The notes beneath the pieces were generated by a model. It was given only the letters and a program-made list of their open reading frames with translations. It ran no database searches and was not told the DNA's origin. From Flavobacterium psychrophilum (lineage in GTDB: Bacteria > Bacteroidota > Bacteroidia > Flavobacteriales > Flavobacteriaceae): DNA of 13,657 nt. The DNA lies in NCBI GenBank assembly GCA_945878515.1, contig CAMCTL010000090.1:1-13657 (forward strand), in the 5' to 3' direction. Below, piece by piece: positions 1-6,880 of this stretch (position 1 is the first letter of the stretch; the number at the start of each line of letters is the position of its first letter). The position numbers were made by a program, and so were the translations under genes.

Positions 1-696
1 ACATCTTCTATTATAAAAGATGACTACCCCATTTCTGTTTATCAGTCGCCACAATATAACGGGAACCCAAACAATGAATTAATAATTGTACTTGATGGCG
101 AACTTCGTTTTAAAGAGATTGCAGGAATCATATCAGCGAAATCAGCAAATGGAAGCATTGCGCCAAGTTTAGTCGTTGGTATTGGAAATTTAAAAGAAAG
201 AAATCGGGATTATACCCCTACAAAATATCAACACGGCAAAGGAGGCGCTGAAAATTTCTATAAATTTCTAAAAGACGAATTAATACCTGAACTTAAAACA
301 AGATACAATATTCAATCCACCCAAAAAGCTACTTTGATTGGCTATTCATTTGGAGGACTTTTTACACATTATGTAATGTTCCAAAAAAGAGCTGATAACC
401 CTTTCAATAAGTTCATAGCTGGAGGTTGCTCGTTTTGGTATGACTCGGGAGTAATTTTTGAATACGAAAAAAAATATGCTTCGACAAATACTGATTTAGA
501 TGTGAAATTTTATTCAGGAATGGGCACTTTGGAAGGAGGCGTAAGCTTAGGTTCTTTTAGCGAAATGACAAAAAGATTAAAAAGCAGAAACTATAACCGC
601 TTACAAATGAAGACAGAAACAATAAAGAAACACGGACACAGTGGTGCAAGCAGCATTACTTTTACTAATGGCTTAAATTATATATATGAAAACTAA
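1..696 (+). CDS. Alpha/beta hydrolase, esterase D-like (5' end outside window)
   Basis: This reading frame is open from the first base, so the N-terminus, including any signal peptide, lies outside the window; about 231 residues are visible. The fragment starts with an esterase-type core containing IIVLDGE. Near visible residue 114 is the nucleophile elbow GYSFGG, with the likely catalytic Ser at codon 346-348. A C-terminal GHSGAS contains the probable catalytic His at codon 637-639. This layout fits the putative esterase family (PF00756) of enterochelin esterase and esterase D-like hydrolases, which cleave ester bonds of varied substrates. The substrate cannot be told from the sequence. A start at 334 would cut the domain just before the catalytic Ser and is not credible. 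The stop overlaps the start of the next gene by 11 bp, so the two are probably co-transcribed. Confidence 0.85.
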   Translation, partial: TSSIIKDDYPISVYQSPQYNGNPNNELIIVLDGELRFKEIAGIISAKSANGSIAPSLVVGIGNLKERNRDYTPTKYQHGKGGAENFYKFLKDELIPELKTRYNIQSTQKATLIGYSFGGLFTHYVMFQKRADNPFNKFIAGGCSFWYDSGVIFEYEKKYASTNTDLDVKFYSGMGTLEGGVSLGSFSEMTKRLKSRNYNRLQMKTETIKKHGHSGASSITFTNGLNYIYEN

Positions 697-1261
697 ATTT
701 ATAATAACACTATTACATTTGCTGATCTTAACCGAAGTTATTGCTCAAAAAGAATTAAACTCTAATAAATCAATTGAAGCTGGTTTTCTTGTTGGTGGAG
801 ATGAAACATTATATTATGGTTCTTATGTAAAATACCACATTCCTTTATCTTACAATAAAAACTTTTTTTACATAGCACCAACGATAACTGCCTACTTTGA
901 CTTTAAAGGTGAATCGACAAGTCAGGTGTATTTAAAGAATGCTTTAGATATGAGAATACTTTTGACGATTAACCCTGGTTACTCTTTAAATTCAGGAAAA
1001 TTTCAAATAAACCTTGAAGTGCCTCTAGGAATAAGTGTTGCTATAACAAAAGGAACTTTAGTGAATGAAAAAATAGGTTTTCAACAGGATTATTCAAACC
1101 GAGAAATCTTTTTTAATTATGGATTACAGCTATCCCCAAAATTTCGAGTCGATCAAAAAAATCTGATAGGTTTATCCGCATTTCTTCCTTTGGTTAAAGA
1201 TAAAGCCCAATCTGGCTATCAATTAGGTTTAGGTTGGACAAGAAATTTTGGAAAAAACTAA
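686..1261 (+). CDS. Small exported protein, probable outer-membrane beta-barrel
   Basis: This is a 191-residue protein of unknown function. Residues 1-20 form a signal peptide: positive start MKTK, a hydrophobic stretch with ITLLHLLILTEV, and a cut near AQ. The rest alternates hydrophobic and polar residues in short strands rich in Tyr, Phe and Gly. It ends with GLGWTRNFGKN, whose aromatic/Gly pattern suggests a small outer-membrane beta-barrel. That assignment is inference; no specific family was recognised. The ATG overlaps the 3' end of the upstream hydrolase by 11 bp, which suggests translational coupling. No terminator stands immediately after the stop; the nearest strong one is about 340 bp downstream. 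Confidence 0.7.
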   Translation: MKTKFIITLLHLLILTEVIAQKELNSNKSIEAGFLVGGDETLYYGSYVKYHIPLSYNKNFFYIAPTITAYFDFKGESTSQVYLKNALDMRILLTINPGYSLNSGKFQINLEVPLGISVAITKGTLVNEKIGFQQDYSNREIFFNYGLQLSPKFRVDQKNLIGLSAFLPLVKDKAQSGYQLGLGWTRNFGKN

Positions 1262-1401
1262 CCAATTAATCAACAAATAAGGAACAATTAATGATTATAA
1301 TTGCTGTGTGAGTTTTTATGGCATCCAACATTTTAGGGTTTTTCAGACAAAGTAATTAAAAATGAATTCCTAATTTTTAAATTCAATTTGGAATATTTGT
1401 A

Positions 1402-1454
1402 TGTTATAAGAACTGCCCATAACAGCTAGGGTTAGTTGGGTGCGTCTCACCAAC
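1402..1454. repeat. Structured segment: inverted repeat plus bulged hairpin
   Basis: TGTTAT at 1402-1407 is mirrored by ATAACA at 1419-1424 across an 11-nt loop. Just downstream, GTTGG (1435-1439), one unpaired G and TG can pair with CACCAAC (1448-1454) around a 5-nt loop, giving a 7-bp stem with one bulged base. The role is unknown. It could be a decayed recombination site, part of a dispersed repeat or a structured transcript end. Confidence 0.35.
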
Positions 1455-1601
1455 AATGAATTGAAATCATCGAATACTTATAAAAAATAAAAGCAAAATG
1501 AGATGAACCCTTGTAGCACCATTAGTTAAGCTCAAGGCAGGCTCACCGATTACATGCCCTCAACATCATGTAGTTATCGATATAATAAAAATAAGAATTT
1601 C

Positions 1602-1627
1602 AAGAGCCACGATTGGCTCTTTTTTTT
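1602..1627 (+). terminator. Rho-independent terminator without an obvious gene
   Basis: AAGAGCCA (1602-1609), loop CGAT, then TGGCTCTT (1614-1621) form a perfect 8-bp stem followed by a T run to 1627. The shape is that of a plus-strand intrinsic terminator. It lies about 340 bp after the stop of the exported barrel-like protein. It therefore ends either a long 3' UTR or an unrecognised transcript. Confidence 0.7.
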
Positions 1628-1794
1628 GAGGTGATTTAAACTTGGCTTTAGTGTGTTTTCCGTCACTTTTGAACTGCAATCATCACTGCTATATATAATA
1701 CAAATACACTTCTTTTATTTTGCGTAATTTTATGTAGAATGATTTTATTTTTCGTCCATTTTTTTCCACTCTGCATTTGAATGCCTATTTTATA

Positions 1795-1935
1795 AATCAT
1801 CTTTTTAGGATTCAACATTTTAGGATTCCATTATTGAATCATTTTTTTAGGATTCAACATTTTAGGATTCATTTCTTGAATCATCTTTTATTGAATCATT
1901 TTTTTAGGATTCGACTTTTTAGGATTCAAATTAAA
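1795..1935. repeat. Degenerate 42-bp tandem repeat array (about 3.3 units)
   Basis: Two 42-bp units at 1795-1836 and 1837-1878 are nearly identical. A 15-bp partial unit lies at 1879-1893, followed by a diverged third unit at 1894-1935. Each full unit carries TTTAGGATTC twice. GATTCAA and TTGAATC form 7-bp inverted arms: 1809-1815 with 1834-1840, and 1851-1857 with 1876-1882. The units adjoin each other without unique spacers. The array ends about 35 bp upstream of the mscS promoter. Confidence 0.75.
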
Positions 1936-1968
1936 TCTACATAAAAACACCAAAATAAAACTGATGTT

Positions 1969-2000
1969 TTGAAGTCTTGAAACTGAAATTTTTATATTTG
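1969..2000 (+). promoter_or_regulatory. Promoter of the mscS gene
   Basis: TTG at 1969-1971, a 21-bp spacer and TATATTTG at 1993-2000 match the Bacteroidota consensus TTG-N17-23-TAnnTTTG. Transcription should start a few bases after 2000. This excludes an upstream start codon at 1977 and supports the ATG at 2052. Confidence 0.7.
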
Positions 2001-2051
2001 CAAACAAACCCACGCACCTTCTCTTTTTTGAAAAGGTTTTTAATTCGAAAA

Positions 2052-2879
2052 ATGACATCCAACACACAAACAATTACAAATTACACCGAAACTTTTATCA
2101 AAGTATTTACTGATTATTCCCCAAAACTGATTTCCGCTTTTGTAATTCTTTTTGTTGGGCTTTACACCATTCGGGTAGTTAACAGGCTCGTTAGAAAAAT
2201 AATGAAAAGACGAGAACTTGATCCCACTTTGACCAAGTTTCTTGCGGACATTTTGCTTTGGGTTCTACGAGGATTGTTGTTCACTACTTTCATCTCCAGG
2301 CTAGGAATTGAAACCTCATCTTTTGTTGCCATTGTTGGTGCAATGGGACTTGCGATAGGTCTATCATTACAAGGTTCTTTGTCAAATTTTGCTGGCGGAA
2401 TGTTGATTATCATTTTTAAACCATTCAAAGTAGGCGATGAAATTGAAGCCCAAGGAAGTATTGGAACTGTAAGCGAAATTCAAATTTTTGTAACCAAATT
2501 AATCCACGAAAATAATCAGACTATTTTTATTCCAAATAGTACGTTGTCTAATGGGATTATTACCAATTATTCAATGCAAGGTTACAGAAGAGCCGACTTG
2601 ACTATTTCAATTTCTTATGACACTGACATCAAAAAAGTCAAAGATATTATTACAGCAGTGTTGAACAATAATCCTAAAGTGCTAAAAACACCTCAAGCCG
2701 AAGTTTCTGTAAAAAATTTAACAGATAATTCTATTCAATTGGCTGTAAGACCCTGCGCAAATATTGAAAATTTTTGGGATGTATGTGCCGAAACTTTAGA
2801 AGGTTGCAAATTAGCATTTGATGCCGCTGGAATTGTGATTCAGCCTTTTGCAAAGGAGGCATCAGCTACAAATAATTAA
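2052..2879 (+). CDS. Small-conductance mechanosensitive channel, MscS family
   Basis: This 275-residue inner-membrane channel opens under membrane tension and releases solutes during osmotic downshock; the family works as a heptamer. Two N-terminal hydrophobic helices lead into the pore-lining TM3 with VAIVGAMGLAIGLSLQGSLS. That stretch has the Gly/Ala packing and the LQGSLSN signature of MscS. Next comes FKPFKVGDEIE, the start of the beta domain, and a cytoplasmic alpha/beta region near the C-terminus. The length matches E. coli MscS (286 residues). A start at 1977 would add 25 residues that overlap the promoter, so the ATG at 2052 is preferred. It appears monocistronic, with its own promoter. 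The next gene is on the other strand, and no clear terminator is visible in the 100 bp between their converging ends. Confidence 0.93.
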   Translation: MTSNTQTITNYTETFIKVFTDYSPKLISAFVILFVGLYTIRVVNRLVRKIMKRRELDPTLTKFLADILLWVLRGLLFTTFISRLGIETSSFVAIVGAMGLAIGLSLQGSLSNFAGGMLIIIFKPFKVGDEIEAQGSIGTVSEIQIFVTKLIHENNQTIFIPNSTLSNGIITNYSMQGYRRADLTISISYDTDIKKVKDIITAVLNNNPKVLKTPQAEVSVKNLTDNSIQLAVRPCANIENFWDVCAETLEGCKLAFDAAGIVIQPFAKEASATNN

Positions 2880-2980
2880 TAGTTACTTACAAATAATCGC
2901 ACTATAAGTCAATTAGATTGTGTCTTCCTCGAATCTACTATTAAATAACGAACAATCTGATTATTATTTATCAAACTAAA

Positions 2981-3697
2981 CTATTCTAATTTTAACAAAT
3001 CTTTTAATTTAGGACGGTCTTTCATTGGCATTTTCCCTCCAACTACAACCACAATTTCTCCTTTTGGTGGTTTGTTTTCGAAATGTGTCAAGACTTCTCG
3101 AACGGTTCCGCGTAAATTTTCTTCATGTAATTTTGATAATTCTCTTGAAACACAAATGGGTCGGTCTTCGCCAAAAAAGGTAATAAATTCAGCTAGAGTT
3201 TTCACTAATTTATGCGGCGAAACATACAAAATAATTGTTCTGGCTTCTTCAGCGAGTGCCAAATATCGGGTTTGCCTTCCTTTCTTCTCTGGCAAAAAGC
3301 CTTCGAAAACGAATTTGTCATTCGGCAATCCGCTATTGACTAACGCGGGCACAAAGGCCGTTGCGCCAGGCAAACATTCCACATCTATTTTATTTTCAAC
3401 ACAAGCACGAGTAAGTAAAAATCCAGGGTCAGAAATCGCTGGCGTTCCCGCATCCGAAATCAAGGCTATGGTTTCTCCCGACTTCAACCGCGAGATTAAA
3501 TTCTCGACCGTTTTGTGTTCGTTGTGCATGTGGTGGCTATGCATGTGCGTTCCAATCTCGAAATGTTTGAGCAATTTGCCGCTGGTTCGCGTGTCTTCAG
3601 CAAGAATCAAATCGACTTCTTTGAGAATTCGAATGGCTCGAAAAGTCATGTCTTCTAGGTTGCCAATTGGCGTTGGGACAATATACAATTTACCCAT
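2981..3697 (-). CDS. rsmI: 16S rRNA (cytidine-1402-2'-O)-methyltransferase RsmI
   Basis: This 238-residue enzyme transfers a methyl group from S-adenosylmethionine to the 2'-O of C1402 in 16S rRNA, at the ribosomal P site, where it tunes decoding fidelity. It has the tetrapyrrole-methylase fold (PF00590). Visible family signatures are YIVPTPIGNLEDMTFRA at the N-terminus, LAEDTRTSGKLL, SDAGTPAISDPG near residue 82, and LPGATAFVPALVNSGLP followed by FEGFLPEKKGRQ. It is shorter than E. coli RsmI (286 residues) because the C-terminal extension is missing; I recall this as usual in Flavobacteria. Its ATG directly follows the stop of the upstream acidic protein with no gap, so the two form an operon and translation is probably coupled. 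A long open frame on the opposite strand is only a shadow. Confidence 0.95.
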   Translation of the reverse strand: MGKLYIVPTPIGNLEDMTFRAIRILKEVDLILAEDTRTSGKLLKHFEIGTHMHSHHMHNEHKTVENLISRLKSGETIALISDAGTPAISDPGFLLTRACVENKIDVECLPGATAFVPALVNSGLPNDKFVFEGFLPEKKGRQTRYLALAEEARTIILYVSPHKLVKTLAEFITFFGEDRPICVSRELSKLHEENLRGTVREVLTHFENKPPKGEIVVVVGGKMPMKDRPKLKDLLKLE

Positions 3698-4657
3698 TTA
3701 TGCGAATTTTTTCTCGATGATGTCTATAAACCTTTGTTCATACTCTTCTTTTCCTTGCCAACTATTGTAATCAGGTTTTACCATATCCTCAATAAAATTT
3801 TTAGCTTCCTCAAAATTATCAAAAGTTATTAACTGGTTCAAAACACGATTATAATCTTCATCGCTATTAGCAAAAAGATGTTTTAAAAAAGCAATTCTAT
3901 CATTCAAACCAATGCTTATCCCGTTGGCCAGCCTTTCAATTGTCGGCACATTTTTAGGCTTCAAATTTATTGGATTTATCGGTATCTCTGCTACAGGTTC
4001 TTCACTCGTATTTTGAACAGGTGCTTCTTTAGGAAGTTCGAAATCTAACGGATTTGACTTACTTTGATCAACTCTCACAAAATGAGTTTGTGTGTAGTCT
4101 GTTCCCAACAAATCTTCGAAAGAGATCTGAACAGACTCCAATTTTTTAGGTGTGTCTATAATTGCATCAGCTGCTACATCTAATTCAAAAGCTGGTAAAA
4201 AACCAAGTTCGTTTAATGCTAGCGGCTCATCATTAATACTATCCTCTTCCTCAATCGGTTCTATTTTGTTTAATTCTGCTTCGACCTCTTGCTGGGTATT
4301 TTCGGCTGCGATTTCTTTCGCATCAGTTTCTTGATTCACCAGTTCCTTTTCAATGATAACTTCTTCAGCAATTTCTTGCTCGACAGCATTATCACTAACC
4401 GATTCTACTGTTGTTATTGCCGATTTCACTTCCGTCAAATTATTTTCTTCAAAAAATTGTTTCATTTTTTCCACAACTTCCGCTTGACCTATGGTGGGCT
4501 TTGGGTCTTCAAAATGTTCTTCGACAAATCTCAAAACAGACAATTTTTCATGCAATTTTTGTGTTTCAATGCACAATTGATTGATATCGGATTTGTTTTT
4601 CATTTGCAAAACTCGATGTGCAATGCTCATCAATTCGGCTTCCAATTTTTTCTTCAT
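3698..4657 (-). CDS. Conserved acidic protein of unknown function, rsmI operon
   Basis: This 319-residue cytoplasmic protein has no signal peptide or membrane segment. Residues 1-75 are predicted helical and rich in Lys, Glu and Leu, with a possible coiled coil. Residues 80-230 are low-complexity, strongly acidic and probably disordered. The last 80 residues look like a folded helical domain, with NDRIAFLKHLFANSDEDYNRV, LITFDNFEEAKNFI and a C-terminus ending RFIDIIEKKFA. I recall similar C-terminal domains in flavobacterial hypothetical proteins but no known function. It abuts rsmI and diverges from tdk, which suggests a core-genome position. A role in ribosome maturation would be guesswork. 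The ATG at 4657 is the first in frame; no clear TAnnTTTG element was seen upstream. Confidence 0.8.
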   Translation of the reverse strand: MKKKLEAELMSIAHRVLQMKNKSDINQLCIETQKLHEKLSVLRFVEEHFEDPKPTIGQAEVVEKMKQFFEENNLTEVKSAITTVESVSDNAVEQEIAEEVIIEKELVNQETDAKEIAAENTQQEVEAELNKIEPIEEEDSINDEPLALNELGFLPAFELDVAADAIIDTPKKLESVQISFEDLLGTDYTQTHFVRVDQSKSNPLDFELPKEAPVQNTSEEPVAEIPINPINLKPKNVPTIERLANGISIGLNDRIAFLKHLFANSDEDYNRVLNQLITFDNFEEAKNFIEDMVKPDYNSWQGKEEYEQRFIDIIEKKFA

Positions 4658-4807
4658 AACTTTTGAAATTATAGTGAGTAAGGCTTATCTTTTTTAACAA
4701 ATGTCTTCTTAATTTTGTATTTAGCCTAAAGAAGAAGTAACCTTTGCTAACAATATTATTATTTTGCAAATAAGTGCACGTGAATCTTCGATTTGATAAA
4801 AATTATC

Positions 4808-4815
4808 TACTTTTG
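4808..4815 (+). promoter_or_regulatory. Possible -7 element upstream of tdk
   Basis: TACTTTTG matches TAnnTTTG exactly, about 90 bp upstream of the tdk ATG. No TTG stands at the expected -33 spacing, so the promoter call is weak. The 248 bp between the divergent starts contain no other feature I can support apart from a short CCTTT/AAAGG inverted repeat at 4880-4891. Confidence 0.4.
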
Positions 4816-4905
4816 AATCGGCGTAAAATTAGAAAAATTTTATGTCGGTTCGTTTCTCTACAAAGTAATAAAAACTAATCCTTTTTAAAGGCAGAAAAAT
4901 ACAAA

Positions 4906-5496
4906 ATGTTTCTCGAAAATACAGTAAATCATAAAGAACAATTTGGTTGGATCGAAGTTATTTGCGGATCGATGTTTTCGGGCAAAACCGAAGAACTCAT
5001 TCGCAGGCTGAAACGCGCGCAATTTGCCAAACAAAAAGTCGAAATTTTTAAACCTGCCATTGACACACGTTATCACGACGAGATGGTAGTATCACATGAC
5101 GCCAACGAAATTCGCTCCACACCAGTCCCAGCTGCTGCAAATATTGCTATTTTGGCACAAGGTTGCGATGTGGTCGGCATTGACGAAGCCCAGTTTTTTG
5201 ATGATGAAATCGTGAAAATTTGCAATGATTTAGCCAACCAAGGTATTCGCGTTATTGTGGCTGGATTGGATATGGATTTCAAAGGCAATCCTTTTGGACC
5301 GATGCCAGCCTTAATGGCAACGGCCGAATATGTGACTAAAGTTCACGCCGTTTGCACTCGCACCGGAAATCTAGCCAATTATAGTTTTAGAAAAACCGAC
5401 AACGACAAACTCGTGATGCTGGGCGAAACCGAAGAATACGAACCCTTGAGTCGCGCTGCTTATTTTTATGCGATGAAAAAAGATGATGAGAAATAA
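4906..5496 (+). CDS. tdk: Thymidine kinase, type II
   Basis: This 196-residue enzyme phosphorylates thymidine to dTMP with ATP in the pyrimidine salvage pathway. The P-loop [11 protein letters not shown] is at residues 21-31. The DEAQFF segment begins at residue 93 and contains the catalytic Glu94. The lasso region [18 protein letters not shown] is conserved. The zinc-ribbon cysteines of the usual type II enzymes are mostly gone: the first site reads C150-T-R-T, and the C-terminal site reads LSRAAYF where Cys or His residues are expected. I recall similar sequences in other Bacteroidota, so this is probably a lineage trait and not damage. The gene diverges from the rsmI operon and ends at a strong terminator, so it is likely transcribed alone. 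Confidence 0.96.
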   Translation: MFLENTVNHKEQFGWIEVICGSMFSGKTEELIRRLKRAQFAKQKVEIFKPAIDTRYHDEMVVSHDANEIRSTPVPAAANIAILAQGCDVVGIDEAQFFDDEIVKICNDLANQGIRVIVAGLDMDFKGNPFGPMPALMATAEYVTKVHAVCTRTGNLANYSFRKTDNDKLVMLGETEEYEPLSRAAYFYAMKKDDEK

Positions 5497-5504
5497 AAAA
5501 AGAC

Positions 5505-5541
5505 AAACCCTTTTAAAGTTCAAAAAACGGAAAGGGTTTTT
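5505..5541 (+). terminator. Rho-independent terminator of tdk
   Basis: AAACCCTTT (5505-5513) pairs with AAAGGGTTT (5531-5539) across a 17-nt loop and runs into a T tract to about 5541. It lies 8 bp after the tdk stop. Confidence 0.75.
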
Positions 5542-5579
5542 ACTTGTTTTCAAGTAACTTTTTACATTATTTTATATTA

Positions 5580-6677
5580 ATGTCAATCGAACAAGACAAG
5601 ACCAAACATTTTAAAGCACTTACCGGGATTCGTGCCATAGCAGCAATAATGATATTTGTGTACCACAACCGCAAATATTGGAAAAATGATTTGCATCCCG
5701 AAATGTTTCGTTTTTGTAATGAACTAAATCTTGGGGTTCAACTTTTTTTTGTGTTAAGTGGATTTTTGATTGCAAAAAGTTATGGAGCCAAACCATTGCA
5801 ATCGGTGAACCATTTTATAAAATATTTAATTCAAAGAACGGCACGCATCATGCCTTTATATTGGTTGTTGTTAACTTTGTTTTACTTAGATTATAGGTTT
5901 GGGAAACATCAATTTTCGTTGCCGCATTACCTTCTTTTTCAGGGTTTTTCTTCATCACATTCTTTAGACGCAATTGCTCAATCTTGGTCACTTAATGTTG
6001 AAATGACTTTTTATGCCTTCGCACCTTTTTTAATATTTTTACTCCAGAAAAATATTACACATTTAGTGTTTTTTTTAGTTTCCTTGTTTGGAGCTACAAT
6101 ACTTCTAGGGCAAATTTTAAACTATTATAATGGAAATCCTAACTTTTATTTTGCGCCTATGAATTTTGTTGTTATGAATACTTTTGCGGGACAATCCCTG
6201 TTCTTTGTTGCTGGAATTATGTTAGCTCAATTTCCGAATTTTTTCACACGTTTTTCTATGTCAAAATATGCCACTACAATTGGAGGTTTAGGATTTGTTT
6301 TAACGTTATATACTATAGGCTTGTTTCAAGAAAGCCGCATAGATCATGGCACAAATCATTGGCAAGGACAAGTACTTTTTTTTACACTCTTACCATTTTT
6401 TATAGTAGTTCTTTTTTATGGTCTGATCTCAAAAGATTCTAAATTACAAAGGTTGCTCTCTACCAAAGTAATGATGATATTAGGAAATGCTTCATTTGCG
6501 TTTTATTTAATACATATAAGTTACGCTAATTTAAAACTAAGAGCATTAATTTTTCTTCCAGATAGAAATTTTATATTTCTTTGGTTGGTGGCTATACTTT
6601 TATATTATGCCTTTGAAAAACCTATCTATGATTGGTTTAGGAAGAGGATTAACAGCAAAAAAAGGGTGCTTTCTTAA
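5580..6677 (+). CDS. Membrane acyltransferase, OafA/acyltransferase-3 family
   Basis: This 365-residue integral membrane protein has about ten hydrophobic helices (PF01757). The family moves acyl groups, often acetyl, onto sugars of O-antigen, exopolysaccharide or peptidoglycan; the acceptor here cannot be told. Residues 12-29 carry KALTGIRAIAAIMIFVYH, which contains the family's R-x10-H motif (Arg18, His29). LGVQLFFVLSGFLIAKS follows near residue 50, and a conserved AQSWSLNVEMTFYAFAP segment lies near residue 140. The ATG at 5580 is preferred because an upstream start at 5544 would begin at the base of the tdk terminator. No TAnnTTTG promoter was seen in the short gap. A terminator follows 80 bp after the stop. 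No glycosyltransferases are nearby, so this is a solitary modifying enzyme. Confidence 0.9.
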   Translation: MSIEQDKTKHFKALTGIRAIAAIMIFVYHNRKYWKNDLHPEMFRFCNELNLGVQLFFVLSGFLIAKSYGAKPLQSVNHFIKYLIQRTARIMPLYWLLLTLFYLDYRFGKHQFSLPHYLLFQGFSSSHSLDAIAQSWSLNVEMTFYAFAPFLIFLLQKNITHLVFFLVSLFGATILLGQILNYYNGNPNFYFAPMNFVVMNTFAGQSLFFVAGIMLAQFPNFFTRFSMSKYATTIGGLGFVLTLYTIGLFQESRIDHGTNHWQGQVLFFTLLPFFIVVLFYGLISKDSKLQRLLSTKVMMILGNASFAFYLIHISYANLKLRALIFLPDRNFIFLWLVAILLYYAFEKPIYDWFRKRINSKKRVLS

Positions 6678-6756
6678 AATAAATTTCCAAATATTAATAG
6701 TTTAGGAAACTAATTAACAGCAAATTATATTCATGACCATGTCATAATTTTTTTGA

Positions 6757-6789
6757 AACAATGGGGATATAAACACCCATTGTTCTTTT
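6757..6789 (+). terminator. Rho-independent terminator after the acyltransferase
   Basis: AACAATGGG (6757-6765) pairs with CCCATTGTT (6776-6784) across a 10-nt loop, followed by CTTTT. The 9-bp perfect stem and short T run fit an intrinsic terminator. A smaller palindrome, ATGAC-CAT-GTCAT, lies just upstream at 6733-6745. Confidence 0.7.
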
Positions 6790-6834
6790 GATATACAAAG
6801 TTTTGCCAGTTTTATTATACTTATCACACATTCT

Positions 6835-6872
6835 GTTCTAAATTTATTTGGTTCTAAATAAGAACAAATAAA
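6835..6872. promoter_or_regulatory. Possible operator: direct and inverted repeats before XRE remnant
   Basis: GTTCTAAAT occurs twice, at 6835-6843 and 6851-6859, on a 16-bp period. The second copy is half of an inverted repeat, GTTCT-AAATA-AGAAC (6851-6865), nested in a longer pair TTTATTTG/CAAATAAA (6843-6850 and 6865-6872). XRE-type regulators often bind such sites to control themselves. The position 20-50 bp upstream of the broken regulator supports that reading, but it is inference. Confidence 0.4.
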
Positions 6873-6880
6873 CAGCTTAG

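Larger units (their letters stand above)
1262..2051. other. Gene-free stretch with hairpins, terminator, repeats and promoter
   Basis: This stretch of about 790 bp holds no credible coding region on either strand. In order it contains a structured segment near 1402-1454, a rho-independent terminator near 1602-1627, an AT-rich segment, a 42-bp repeat array at 1795-1935 and the mscS promoter. The minus-strand frame at 1888-2073 runs through the repeats and promoter and has no protein-like features. The isolated terminator, 340 bp from the nearest gene end, suggests a lost gene or an unannotated small RNA upstream of it. Confidence 0.6.

Noticed and set aside
1402..1454. Integron attC recombination site
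   Set aside because: GTTGGGT fits the GTTRRRY box, but no matching RYYYAAC partner lies at the proper place and the repeat orientation is wrong; no integrase is in the window.
1795..1935. CRISPR array
   Set aside because: The units adjoin each other with no unique spacers of constant length, and no cas genes are present.
1977..2051. N-terminal extension of MscS from the start at 1977
   Set aside because: It overlaps a good TAnnTTTG promoter, and the extra residues do not fit the family's start.
3072..3770. 232-residue plus-strand protein opposite rsmI
   Set aside because: It is the antisense of a clearly recognised gene; its Ser-rich composition is that of a shadow frame and it matches no family.
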